From NCBI RefSeq assembly GCF_947387555.1, contig NZ_CANDNZ010000003.1, positions 1 through 64,000 of the forward strand: DNA of 64,000 nucleotides. Direction: 5' to 3'. Positions within the stretch are counted from its first letter, which is position 1. Each line of letters opens with the position of its first letter. Positions 53,958-62,904 of this stretch are shown here, one piece after another. The stretch comes from Thalassomonas sp. RHCl1 (lineage in GTDB: Bacteria > Pseudomonadota > Gammaproteobacteria > Enterobacterales > Alteromonadaceae). The notes under the pieces were generated by a model. The model was not told the DNA's origin. It did not search any database and saw nothing but the letters and a program-made list of their open reading frames with translations. Both the position numbers and the translations under genes were made by a program.

Positions 53958-54635
53958 ATGACAAACTCAGCAGCGGCTATAGCAACAGACTTACCGGCCA
54001 CCAACCCCCGGCGAGCATCGATATCAGAGCAACCGTCGGTGTTGGCCGATATTTACCGGGAAGACGTCAACCTGGCTGTCTGGCAGTACACCTGTTCAGA
54101 GACACTGATTGACAGCGTAAAGACACTGATTGCTGAAACTCCCCACCTAAAAACGGTCATTTCGGTTACGCCGCAAGATGCCTGCGCGCAGATATCTGAG
54201 CATTTAGCGGATTTAGCAGCAACAGATGAGCTATGTCAGCATATCAGCACCTTAGTCGACATGTTTTGCACGCTTTTTGACTTAAAGCGGGCCGGCCTCA
54301 GGCTTACCCTGTTAGATCGCCCTATGTGTCCCAAATTTCATGTCGATAAAGTCCCTTGCCGCCTGGTAACAACTTTCTGCGGCACAGCCACCGAATGGCT
54401 GCCACATGAAACCCTGGATCGTTCAAAACTGGGTGCAGGCTGCAATGGTTTGCCCGATGAAAGCTCGGGACTTATGCGTGCCCAATCCGACATTCAAAAA
54501 TTAACCGCCGGCGACGTTGCCCTGTTAAAAGGTGAAGGATGGTTTGGCAACGAAAATGCAGGTTTAGTGCACCGCTCACCGGCCCTGCCTCCAAATGAAC
54601 AGCGTTTGTTACTGACCCTGGACTTTATTGACTGA
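53958..54635 (+). CDS. DUF1826 protein in zinc-responsive cluster
   Basis: A 225-residue soluble protein of the DUF1826 family, with conserved R-A-G-L-R-L-T-L-L-D-R-P-M-C-P-K-F-H-V-D near the middle and a final H-R-S-P, E-Q-R-L-L-L-T-L-D-F. Family members are recurrent neighbours of Zur-controlled genes. The Cys and His residues may bind zinc, but biochemical function is not known. Start at the ATG at 53958 (AGG eight bases upstream). First gene of DUF1826/ZrgA-like/Zur/MerC. Confidence 0.75.
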   Translation: MTNSAAAIATDLPATNPRRASISEQPSVLADIYREDVNLAVWQYTCSETLIDSVKTLIAETPHLKTVISVTPQDACAQISEHLADLAATDELCQHISTLVDMFCTLFDLKRAGLRLTLLDRPMCPKFHVDKVPCRLVTTFCGTATEWLPHETLDRSKLGAGCNGLPDESSGLMRAQSDIQKLTAGDVALLKGEGWFGNENAGLVHRSPALPPNEQRLLLTLDFID

Positions 54636-54641
54636 GCCGCC

Positions 54642-55203
54642 ATGACCAAACTTCTTCCCGGCACCAAGCGGCTGATTGGCGCTATCTTCTTGCCCTTGTT
54701 GGCTTATTCGTGCCCGAGTCTGGCCGGCGATCACGGCGCACATGTTCACGGTTACGCTGAACTTAGCCATGGAAAATAACGCCATACATTTACAGCTTAG
54801 CGCCCCTGCCCAAAGCCTCGCCGGTTTTGAGCATAGGGCCGCTACCGGGGCCGAAAGAGCACACCTGGCCGATATTAAGCAGCAGATCTCGTTAGCCAAC
54901 AATATTATCCGCTTCCATGGCACCAGCTGCCTGCTCAAAGATGTCGAGATCAATATCAGCGCCATTGAGCCAAGTGAAAAGGCAGCCTTACCCCGCCAGC
55001 CTCAACCGGCGCCGGCTGAGCATGCAGAAATCATTGCCGGCTACCGGTTTCACTGCCAATCATCCGAAGAGTTGACATCGGTTTCACTTGAATTATTCAG
55101 GCCGTTTGCTGCGCTTGAAAAAATACACGCCGTGCGGCTCAGGTCATCGCAGCAAGGCTCTGCCCTGCTTACCCCGTCCAACAAAACCATTAACCTAAGG
55201 TAG
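54642..55203 (+). pseudogene. ZrgA-like zinc-uptake periplasmic protein, frameshifted
   Basis: The first frame from 54642 encodes a signal peptide then G-D-H-G-A-H-V-H-G-Y-A-E-L and stops at 54777. From about 54760 the next frame (one base forward) continues L-A-M-E-N-N-A-I-H-L-Q-L and on to 55203: S-A-P-A-Q-S-L-A-G-F-E-H and so on. Together they match DUF2796/ZrgA, a His-rich periplasmic protein that helps zinc uptake. A single-base change near 54760-54769 splits it. Either a real mutation or a sequencing error; if real, zinc binding by the mature protein is lost. It lies between DUF1826 and zur. Confidence 0.75.
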
Positions 55204-55208
55204 ATACA

Positions 55209-55700
55209 GTGGAGCAAGTACAAACATATCTCTTGCAGGCAGAAAAGCAATGCCAGCAACACGGAAGTCGTCTCACGGCGCAGCGTAAACGGGTACTCTC
55301 CCTGCTGCTGCAAGCCGAAAAAGCCCTGTCCGCCTATGAATTACTGGATTTATTTGAAAGCCAGTTCAATCAGCCACTGGCGCCTATGTCTATTTACCGC
55401 ACCCTGGAATTTCTGGAGGGTGTGCACTTAGCCCACAAACTGAATATTGCCAACAAATACGTTGCCTGTGCCCATATCGGCTGCGGGCACTCGCATGGCC
55501 TGTCGCAGTTTTTGTTTTGCCAGCAATGCCAGCGGGTGGATGAAACCCGCCTTGATTCAGCCATGCGGGCCGAACTGGCCGGCGCCATGAAACAAACCGG
55601 CTATCGGCTGTTATCTCCGCAAATAGAACTGAACTGCATATGCAATGCCTGCCTGCTCCAAGGGGATGGCAATGCCAACACCGCCCATAGCCAAATTTAA
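55209..55700 (+). CDS. zur: Zur-type Fur-family zinc regulator
   Basis: A 163-residue Fur-family protein. The N-terminal winged helix reads L-T-A-Q-R-K-R-V-L-S-L-L, with Y-R-T-L-E-F-L near 60-66 of the family pattern; the C-terminal domain has C-x2-C pairs (C-Q-Q-C and C-I-C-N-A-C) that form the structural zinc site and a His-rich G-C-G-H-S-H. The Zur-type spacing and its place after zinc genes favour Zur over Fur. It would repress the cluster through the box at 53813. Confidence 0.85.
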   Translation: MEQVQTYLLQAEKQCQQHGSRLTAQRKRVLSLLLQAEKALSAYELLDLFESQFNQPLAPMSIYRTLEFLEGVHLAHKLNIANKYVACAHIGCGHSHGLSQFLFCQQCQRVDETRLDSAMRAELAGAMKQTGYRLLSPQIELNCICNACLLQGDGNANTAHSQI

Positions 55701-55714
55701 CAAAGGTTAACTAA

Positions 55715-56137
55715 ATGAAGCTGTTACAAATCTCTACCGATAAATTAGCCATTAGCTTGTCTATGCTCTGCGTGCTCCACTGCCTGGCCTTTCCGCTGAT
55801 ACTTGTTTTGCTGCCAAGCATAGCGGCATTACCGCTGGAGCAGGAAAGCTTTCACCTGTGGATGGTGCTGGCGGTGATCCCCACCAGTATTTATGCATTA
55901 ACCTTAGGCTGTAAAAAGCACAAAAAACGCTCCGTGCTTTTTGGCGGGCTTTTCGGCCTGGCAGGGCTGATCGCGGCGCTGTACTTAGGTGAAAGCCTGC
56001 TGGGAGAAACAGGAGAGAAGCTGTTAACCGTCGCAGGGGCAACCCTGATCGCTCTGGCACATTATAAAAACTTCCAACTTTGCCATCAGCTGAGCCCATG
56101 CCCTTGTCCTGACAGCAAGGGCAGTTCACAGCTTTAG
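55715..56137 (+). CDS. MerC-like membrane protein
   Basis: A 140-residue inner-membrane protein with four helices. The MerC signature pair of Cys in L-C-V-L-H-C-L-A-F-P is in TM1, and further Cys lie at the end. MerC imports mercury in resistance operons, but in Zur clusters it more likely handles zinc or another thiophilic metal. It starts 14 bases after zur and ends the unit. Confidence 0.75.
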   Translation: MKLLQISTDKLAISLSMLCVLHCLAFPLILVLLPSIAALPLEQESFHLWMVLAVIPTSIYALTLGCKKHKKRSVLFGGLFGLAGLIAALYLGESLLGETGEKLLTVAGATLIALAHYKNFQLCHQLSPCPCPDSKGSSQL

Positions 56138-56317
56138 TTTACCGCTCATTCTTCATCATAATTTTCGATATCGTGAATATTCAGGGCCAGGGCAAAACCC
56201 GCCCCCTGTACTTTAGCGATGATAAAGAATGGTTGATCGCTGACTTTAACTGACCCGTCTACGGATTAAGCATAAAAACGCCGAAGCAGGAACACGCTTA
56301 ATATTGAGGGGCTAACC

Positions 56318-57394
56318 CTAATATAAATGCTTTAAATCATGGCGGATCACCGAATGAACCAAAGGCCGTGATACCTTGCCCAGTAATCCTTTGCCGTTGA
56401 GATGCTCCGCCATCACCTTGGAAAATGCACTTAACTGCCCGGCATCTTTATGGTTATCTGCCTGCGAGAACAAAGCTGGGTTTAAGCCTGCATTTTGCTC
56501 AATGATCACCCGTTTAACCAATACGGCAATGGCCAGCAAAGGCGTTTTGTTTTTTATTGCCATAGTCGATAAAACCCGGCTATCCGATGTTAAGCTCGCT
56601 TCTCCCTGTACTGTTAAGGTGAAGTCACAACCCGGGATAATAAAAGACAGTGACACAAATTTTTGCTTAAGAATATTACGTAAGCTAATGGCCACTTTAT
56701 TACCCGGCCATTCAGGCATCAGCAAAGTATGGTTGTCTTGTACTTTGACAAAACCGGCTTGGCCGCCACGGGGAGAAAGCTCGGTGGCTCGCTGTTCATT
56801 TTGGCTCAGCAATAATAAATAAGGGGCCAAGGCGATCATTCCTATGGCATCATCGGTGAGCGTGGTGGTGTCAGTGTTGGTAAAAGCTTTTGTTTGCATA
56901 TCTGCTGTTTGCACCGGCTGCCACAAACCCGCCCTGACGGCGGCCCGCGAACATTGAAAATAAGCACTGAGCACATGAAATATTATGGTTTGCGTGCTTT
57001 CACCTGTGCCGGTTTGCATATTTGCCTGTGCAAACCCATTTAAACGCAAGCCATGACCTATGCCGGGAATAAAAAAGTAGAGACTGCAGGTATTCTGCTC
57101 AGTGAGCAGCCCGTTTAGTTGCCCGTTATTAAAGGCTGGTTGGCTGGACTTGGCGGGCAAGCAAATATTCAGGGCTTCGGGTGTGACAGACAACAAGGTC
57201 TTTTCGTTTAACGCGAGATAATAAAACCCCAGGGCCGGATGCGCGAAGGCAATGCAGGCGAGTGTAGCCTGGCCCAGGTATTCGAGACAATAGTGATCTA
57301 AGGTGGTTTGAATGCGCTTATCCATACGTTGGTGGTAAGGCGGGATAATTTTTCTTAACTCTTGTTCATTGCAAATATCTGCGGTAAATGACAT
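56318..57394 (-). CDS. Tandem PPOX-fold (flavin-binding) protein
   Basis: A 358-residue protein with two copies of the pyridoxamine-phosphate-oxidase-like split barrel. The second (about 205-330) is well conserved: A-T-E-L-S-P-R-G-G-Q-A-G-F-V, P-E-W-P-G-N-K, S-L-R-N-I-L, F-I-I-P-G. The first (about 30-150) keeps only weak strand spacing (F-F-I-P-G, L-R-L-N-G). It probably binds FMN and reduces or senses a small molecule. Divergent from an AraC regulator, 135 bases away. Confidence 0.75.
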   Translation of the reverse strand: MSFTADICNEQELRKIIPPYHQRMDKRIQTTLDHYCLEYLGQATLACIAFAHPALGFYYLALNEKTLLSVTPEALNICLPAKSSQPAFNNGQLNGLLTEQNTCSLYFFIPGIGHGLRLNGFAQANMQTGTGESTQTIIFHVLSAYFQCSRAAVRAGLWQPVQTADMQTKAFTNTDTTTLTDDAIGMIALAPYLLLLSQNEQRATELSPRGGQAGFVKVQDNHTLLMPEWPGNKVAISLRNILKQKFVSLSFIIPGCDFTLTVQGEASLTSDSRVLSTMAIKNKTPLLAIAVLVKRVIIEQNAGLNPALFSQADNHKDAGQLSAFSKVMAEHLNGKGLLGKVSRPLVHSVIRHDLKHLY

Positions 57395-57529
57395 CAGCAG
57401 CCTCCTATTTTTTCTGTTTATTTATCTTAAAGGCATTGTTTTGCTTAAGTTATGTCCCGGGGCTTCAACTTTGCGGCTTTTTGTGTCAATTTAACCAAAA
57501 CCTTGTCAGTGGCCGGTAATAAAGGACTT

Positions 57530-58558
57530 ATGCTCAACAAGAACAGTGAAAACATCTCGGAAAAGTCTGTGTCAGCCATTGCCGTGATTGACCTGGCGCG
57601 TCAGTTATTGGCGTTAAACATCATCACGCGGCAAGATATTGAGTTGATCGCTCCCCCACTTCGCCAATATTTCACCGACAAGTACTGGTCAGAGCCGGCC
57701 TCGACGCTAGTGCAGGAGCAGCGATCACCTGAGGCATATCTACTGCGCTTATGGTTGCTGGCTGAGGAAAAAACTTTACAGCCAGGTTTTGGTTTAACCA
57801 TAGGCTGCAGGGTTAATGAGCAAGCCAAAGGTATTTTGGCAAATTGGATTTCTCAGGCGGAGACGCTTGCAGAGATATTCAACATTTTTAACCGCCATAT
57901 TATGTTATTGAACCCTTCGGAAACTTGGTGCTTGTCGAAAAAGAAAAACAGCTATGTGCTGAGTTTTAAATTTCTCGACAGCAGCTACCCCGTGGCGGCA
58001 ATCGAGCGGAGTATGTCGGCCTTACTGGCCTGGGCAGGTTATTTTTGTGGTTTTACCATACCTGTGATCCGCGCCGGGTTTGCTTATGCGCGCCCACAGC
58101 ATCACAGTGATTACGATAAGGTTTTTGGTAAAGAGGTTCGTTTTAGTGCCGGGTCTAATTATCTTGTGCTCTCCCGGGAGGTGATGCGTTTACCTATCCC
58201 CCATGCCAATCCCTACCTGAAGCAAGTTATTGGTGAACGGGCAAAATCTATCTTGCATCAGTTATCGGCCAATAAAAGCCTGTCGGAGCAAATAAACGCC
58301 TTATTATCTTTTGACTTGCGCCGTTATTCTCAGCAGCAATATGTTTGTGAACAGCTGCATATGAGCCGCTCTACCCTATACCGTAAACTCAAAGCCGAGC
58401 AGACAAGTTTTAGCAAATTACTGGATAAGGTAAGAAAGAGCATGGCCCAGCGGGGAATTGAAAATAAGTTAACCGTTGAGCAGCAATGTCAGCAGTTATG
58501 TTTTTATGACAGCAGCAGCCTTTACAAGGCTTACAGGCGTTGGTCTATATCGCCATAA
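57530..58558 (+). CDS. AraC-family transcriptional regulator
   Basis: About 342 residues from the ATG at 57530 (AAAGGA upstream); ATG at 57452 is possible. The N-terminal two thirds is an Arabinose_bd-type domain (A-I-A-V-I-D-L-A-R-Q, G-F-G-L-T-I-G), and the C-terminal 90 residues hold two AraC helix-turn-helices (V-C-E-Q-L-H-M-S-R-S-T-L-Y-R-K-L-K-A-E). The second one is shortened compared with the family. Probably controls the divergent PPOX gene. Confidence 0.85.
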   Translation: MLNKNSENISEKSVSAIAVIDLARQLLALNIITRQDIELIAPPLRQYFTDKYWSEPASTLVQEQRSPEAYLLRLWLLAEEKTLQPGFGLTIGCRVNEQAKGILANWISQAETLAEIFNIFNRHIMLLNPSETWCLSKKKNSYVLSFKFLDSSYPVAAIERSMSALLAWAGYFCGFTIPVIRAGFAYARPQHHSDYDKVFGKEVRFSAGSNYLVLSREVMRLPIPHANPYLKQVIGERAKSILHQLSANKSLSEQINALLSFDLRRYSQQQYVCEQLHMSRSTLYRKLKAEQTSFSKLLDKVRKSMAQRGIENKLTVEQQCQQLCFYDSSSLYKAYRRWSISP

Positions 58559-59126
58559 CCGGCTCCTTAAGGATAAAGTTACCGTGCCGGGGTTAAAATC
58601 CGCAGCACTGGCCAGCCAAAGGTGACGTATAGCCGCTACTTTTTAGCTGTGCAGCTTTGTGGATGTCCCGCATTGCGTGTTTTATTCGCTAGGGGCCAGT
58701 TTTTTGTGTGCCCATATCTGTTTACTCTGTGCTGATTTTTTGCTTTTATATCAAAGACTCTTCTATCAAGCTCTTGCGCCGTCATCATTTTTATTACAGA
58801 ATGTTTTCAGTTGGTCTACATGGAATTGTCAAAGTTGGCCGTAAGCAGTTGATAAATGATCATTGAAGTACATTTGACACTAACAACAGAACAATCATCC
58901 AATTCTTCATCCGTTGTAACAGCACATCCTATATACGGTTAGCTTGAGATCGTTCCTCCGTTATTCACTTTTTTAATTTATTTAGCTAATTTCCGCTTCC
59001 AGCCTCTACTTTGATTTTTACCTTAACTAACAATAACTTCCCCTTATCTCCACTAAAAAATACCGGGGAAGGCAATTTAGATTCGAGCTTTACGTTGTTT
59101 TTATTTTACTTAACAGGAAAATTATC
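58559..59126. other. Gene-free stretch upstream of the secreted pair
   Basis: About 570 bases with no supported gene; a 61-codon frame at 58659 has no ribosome site. It contains the promoter of the DNRLRE gene, but no palindrome or TTCTGAA array was found. Confidence 0.5.
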
Positions 59127-60626
59127 ATGTTATTCAGATCTAAGACTGTTATTGCCACCTTGCTGGGGCTTTGCGCCTATGCTGCCAATGCAGATCAGCA
59201 GATAAGCTATCAACAGGGAGTTAATGGTTATGATGGCGCACTTTCAGTGATATTCGATGGTGGCCGTCACCAGAGCACAGACAAAACGGCTCATTATTTC
59301 AGATACAGCGGAGTTAACCGACGTTACAATATTGAATATTTCGACCTCGGCGACCTTAACCGACAAGGCCGGGTGCTTGATGCCAAGTTGACATTTTACC
59401 GGGTGGGCGGCTGGGCCTATACCGCATCCGATATTGACGTTCGCCAAATACTGGACCCGGATAACCTGGGCGGGGATTATACCAGCGGCTGGAAACTCGC
59501 CGAAGGATTTCGCACCGGCGCAAACCTGGAGTCCAGGGATGACAGCACAGGCACAGATATCAAATGGCGCTTATCGGATCCCGACAGCCCGGAGGATCTT
59601 AATGCCGATTATTTTGCAGGGGTTTTACGCAGTGCTGATGAAGCACCGGCATTCAGCCCGGCACAAACAGATGCTGTCGGCAGCGCTTACACTGTAGATG
59701 TCACTTCAGATGTTCAATGCATGCAGCTGGGACAATGCCCTAACCACGGCTGGGCACTAACCCATGCCAGTGATGATGCCAACATCCAATACTTTACCGG
59801 CACTTCACAGCACAGTGAAGTTCAGTACCGACCGCAATTAACCATCACCTTTGCCGACGATGAATTGGAGCCTTTGGTTTTACGCTCAGAGCCTAATGGC
59901 GCGGCTTTTTTATCAACAACGCAAAGTGTTGATTTATTACTGGAAACAAACGAGATTTCTCAATGTCGTTTTGACCGTTCCCCCTATGCCAGCTTTGAGC
60001 AAATGCAATACCTGCTGACGGCTTCAGCCGACGGCCTGACGCACCAGGCCAGCTGGTCAAATGTTGCTGCCGACAATGCTTACCTGCTCTATGCCCGCTG
60101 TCAGGATGAAGCAGGCAATACCAGCCAAACACCTCATGTATTTTCTTTCAGCCTTAACGCTACCGATAGCGATGGCGGTACTGAAGGCGGCAGCAATGAA
60201 GGCGGTAGCAATGAAGGCGGCAGCAACGAAGGTGGCAGCAATGAAGGTGGCAGCAATGAAGGTGGCAGCAATGAAGGCGGCAGCAATGAAGGCGGCAGCA
60301 ACGAAGGCGGCAGCAATGAAAGTGGCAGCAATGAAGGCGGTACAGAAGAACCGACCCCAGCCGGACCCGGTGTCACCCTGAACTGGCAGGCGCCGACACT
60401 CAATGTTGATAATAGCGCCCTAGAAGGTATCGCCGGTTACAAAATCTATTACGGCACGGTTCAGGGCAGTCCTGATACTGTGGTTACCGTAACCGATCCC
60501 CAGCTTGAAAGCCTGACACTATACAACTTGGCTAACGGTGAATATTACTTCTCCATGAAAGCCTTCAGTACCACAGGCATGGAAAGTGAAACTTCCGCTG
60601 AATTTTATTTTCAGGTCAGCAATTAG
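59127..60626 (+). CDS. Secreted DNRLRE-domain protein with Gly-rich linker and FN3 domain
   Basis: A 499-residue exported protein (signal ending A-N-A). Residues 25-250 fit a DNRLRE beta-sandwich, found in carbohydrate-active and surface-attached proteins (Y-F-R-Y-S-G, L-D-A-K-L-T-F-Y, R-P-Q-L-T-I-T-F-A). A second Ig-like region follows, then the G-G-S-N-E linker and a C-terminal fibronectin type III domain (Y-K-I-Y-Y-G-T). No catalytic domain is recognised, so it probably binds polymer. It is 42 bases upstream of the beta-helix gene and likely co-transcribed. Confidence 0.75.
   Translation: MLFRSKTVIATLLGLCAYAANADQQISYQQGVNGYDGALSVIFDGGRHQSTDKTAHYFRYSGVNRRYNIEYFDLGDLNRQGRVLDAKLTFYRVGGWAYTASDIDVRQILDPDNLGGDYTSGWKLAEGFRTGANLESRDDSTGTDIKWRLSDPDSPEDLNADYFAGVLRSADEAPAFSPAQTDAVGSAYTVDVTSDVQCMQLGQCPNHGWALTHASDDANIQYFTGTSQHSEVQYRPQLTITFADDELEPLVLRSEPNGAAFLSTTQSVDLLLETNEISQCRFDRSPYASFEQMQYLLTASADGLTHQASWSNVAADNAYLLYARCQDEAGNTSQTPHVFSFSLNATDSDGGTEGGSNEGGSNEGGSNEGGSNEGGSNEGGSNEGGSNEGGSNEGGSNESGSNEGGTEEPTPAGPGVTLNWQAPTLNVDNSALEGIAGYKIYYGTVQGSPDTVVTVTDPQLESLTLYNLANGEYYFSMKAFSTTGMESETSAEFYFQVSN
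60186..60335 (+). repeat. Ten 15-bp repeats encoding a Gly-Ser-Asn-Glu linker
   Basis: Nine units of G-G-S-N-E and one S-G-S-N-E, with synonymous changes between units (GGC/GGT, AAT/AAC). It lies inside the DNRLRE gene as a flexible linker before the FN3 domain and is prone to expansion or contraction. Confidence 0.9.
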
Positions 60627-60668
60627 ATTCTCCCTATATTTTATTAAATTTTTTAAAGGCGTTTTAGG

Positions 60669-62513
60669 ATGAAGTCAAAAATATTATTACCCCTACTCGG
60701 CTGTTGTGTATTGGGCCAGGCCTATGCTACAGAATATTTCGTTCGCCCCGACGGCGGCACCTTAAGCCAATGTAACGGTACTGTAGATAAAGCTTATGAT
60801 GAGGCGATACCAGACGGTTTATGTGCCGTAAAACATATCTTCGAATTACTCGATCCGCAAAAAAAAGTCGCGCATATTGCCGGTGGCGATACCATCAATA
60901 TCGCCAATAATGCCGACGGTTCGGTTGCAGAATATGAGATGGGCCGCCATGGAGAATATACCAGCGGAGGCTGTCATGACGGCTGGGCCTATGGCTGTAC
61001 AATGCCAAGCATTCCCTCCGGCACCGTCGCCAACCCTACCCGTATTCGCGGTGAAGGCTGGGACCAGGGTTGTAGCGCACCACCTTCGTTATGGGGTTCG
61101 GGCCGGGCCAAACAGCTTTTTACCCTTGACGGCAGCGAAAATGTAGAAATGTCATGCCTGGAAATCACAGACCACAGCAGCTGCATTAAGGCCAATGGTT
61201 TTCCGGATGCTTCCCTGGTTTGTGATCGTTCCAGCCCCTATGATAAACCGTTTGCCGATATCGGGATTTACCTGGCGGATGCCGACAATATCAAACTCAC
61301 CGATATCCGTGTCAAAGGGCTTACTACCGGCATCAGTGCCGGGCGTTTAGGTGATGTCACCCTGGAAAGAGTTGAATTATTCGCCAACTCAGGGGCCGGC
61401 TGGAACGGCGATATCCTCGGTGAAGACAATGTCACCGGTACCATTACTTTTAAAGACTCGGCAATTACCTTCAGTGGCTGTGGATTAATCTACCAACCGG
61501 GTAGCGATAGCCATGATCAGCCGCATGCCTGTGCCAAGCAGGATCTTGGCGGTTATGGCGATGGCTTAGGCACCGGGCAAACCGGTGGCGACTGGGTCTT
61601 TGAAAACACTAAGATAATGTATAACAACAGTGACGGTATCGACCTGCTTTATCATGAACTGGGCGGTAAGATTACCGTAAAAAACTCCCGTATCGAAGGT
61701 AACGGCGGCAACCAGCTTAAACTCACCGGCAATGCCGAACTGGTGAATAACGTGATTATCTCCAACTGTGGCTGGAACGCGGATCAGGACGCAGCCTTAG
61801 GCGCCAACGGTGAGCACTGTCGCGCCGCCGGCACGGCAGTCATTGTTGGCTGGGCGGCCGCCGATGACAAAAGCGTGTTGTTGAACAATACCCTGATTTC
61901 TGAAGGTGACTGTATCATCTCTGCAAATGACCGGCTGAAAATGGGGATTGATAATCAGTCATTGTATGCGGTTAACAATATTTTCTATGGTTTGATCGAC
62001 GAAACGCCGGGGGATGCGCAAAACAGCTGCTTGTATTTCCATAAAGAAGGGCTGAATTTCCCCAACCGTCAGGTTCACAACAATATTATCCATCAGGTGA
62101 AAAACTTCGGCGATCCCTGTAATGCCTTTAACAACAATGTCCCAACCGGTGATAACGCCAATGAAGGACTTTGTACTATCGTCACCAACAGGGATGAAAA
62201 TAATATGCCGACCTATTTTAATGATGCCGATTACAGCATAGCCAGCAACCCTCACTTTTTAAGGGTAGATCCCAATATCCGCCACACGGCGTACGATATC
62301 AAGACCATGGAGCTTGAGGCAAACAGGCCTTATCCCAAGGATAGCCAGTCACCGGCTTATAACCTGGGTTATCAAGGGAGTGTAGGCGGTGTCGCCATTC
62401 CGAGTACAGACTTTTTGGGCAACCCGAGAGGTTCATTGCCGGATATTGGCGCGGTTGAATACACAGTGTCACCAAAAGCCCCTTTGATTATCAGTATCGT
62501 ACCTAAAAATTAA
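60669..62513 (+). CDS. Secreted right-handed beta-helix protein with Choice-of-anchor-Q end
   Basis: A 614-residue exported protein (signal ending A-Y-A). Repeating strands with N/D turns (L-T-D-I-R-V-K-G-L-T-T-G, V-T-L-E-R-V-E-L-F) form a right-handed parallel beta-helix, the fold of pectate lyases and other polysaccharide lyases or epimerases. The end F-L-G-N-P-R then D-I-G-A-V-E-Y is the Choice-of-anchor-Q motif. Many Cys suggest disulfides. A catalytic triad cannot be assigned by eye, so the substrate is unknown. It follows the DNRLRE gene and has a terminator after it. Confidence 0.75.
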   Translation: MKSKILLPLLGCCVLGQAYATEYFVRPDGGTLSQCNGTVDKAYDEAIPDGLCAVKHIFELLDPQKKVAHIAGGDTINIANNADGSVAEYEMGRHGEYTSGGCHDGWAYGCTMPSIPSGTVANPTRIRGEGWDQGCSAPPSLWGSGRAKQLFTLDGSENVEMSCLEITDHSSCIKANGFPDASLVCDRSSPYDKPFADIGIYLADADNIKLTDIRVKGLTTGISAGRLGDVTLERVELFANSGAGWNGDILGEDNVTGTITFKDSAITFSGCGLIYQPGSDSHDQPHACAKQDLGGYGDGLGTGQTGGDWVFENTKIMYNNSDGIDLLYHELGGKITVKNSRIEGNGGNQLKLTGNAELVNNVIISNCGWNADQDAALGANGEHCRAAGTAVIVGWAAADDKSVLLNNTLISEGDCIISANDRLKMGIDNQSLYAVNNIFYGLIDETPGDAQNSCLYFHKEGLNFPNRQVHNNIIHQVKNFGDPCNAFNNNVPTGDNANEGLCTIVTNRDENNMPTYFNDADYSIASNPHFLRVDPNIRHTAYDIKTMELEANRPYPKDSQSPAYNLGYQGSVGGVAIPSTDFLGNPRGSLPDIGAVEYTVSPKAPLIISIVPKN

Positions 62514-62579
62514 CGCCATAAGGCGGCATCATGAAAAGTTAATTTTCAGATGAACACCGCTTTGTTATGGAGAAAAGAA

Positions 62580-62612
62580 AAACCGCTCCCGGATTTCCCC
62601 GGAAGCGGTTTT
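62580..62612 (+). terminator. Rho-independent terminator
   Basis: AAACCGCT and AGCGGTTTTTT with the inner pair CCGG/CCGG, loop ATTTCC. It ends the DNRLRE/beta-helix unit. Confidence 0.85.
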
Positions 62613-62770
62613 TTATCATCGGAAAATAAATAACCATGACACCCAAGATGTCCGATTGAATTATTTTCTTGTGTAAATAACTGGCCGACAGGGGTAAAGC
62701 TGCTGCGCCGGGTTTTAAATACGCAGAATTTGCCTGCAACAATCTGATTGATAACCACCAGCTTTTTCGT

Positions 62771-62875
62771 TATGCAAGTTTATGCTTGTCCCGCATTGCC
62801 CGGGCCTTGTATTTTATCCGGGCAGCGGCTTCACGGGTAATTTCAATAGTTAAGGTATTCACTGCTAATGTCATC
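62771..62875 (-). CDS. Small ORF, 34 residues
   Basis: A 34-residue basic frame (M-T-L-A-V-N-T-L-T-I-E-I-T-R-E ... K-H-K-L-A) with a strong ribosome site GGGGA six bases before the ATG. It starts 30 bases after the Cys-rich secreted protein gene on the same strand, so it may be its operon partner. The helix A-A-A-R-I-K-Y-K-A-R-A-M-R-D-K is strongly amphipathic. No family; coding status is uncertain. Confidence 0.4.
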
Positions 62876-62904
62876 TTTATTCCCCATCTTATTGTTAGTT
62901 TTGG

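Noticed and set aside
58659-58844. 61-codon frame before the DNRLRE gene
   Set aside because: No ribosome site or recognisable product.
60186-60335. CRISPR-like repeats
   Set aside because: 15-bp units encoding a protein linker in frame, with no spacers.
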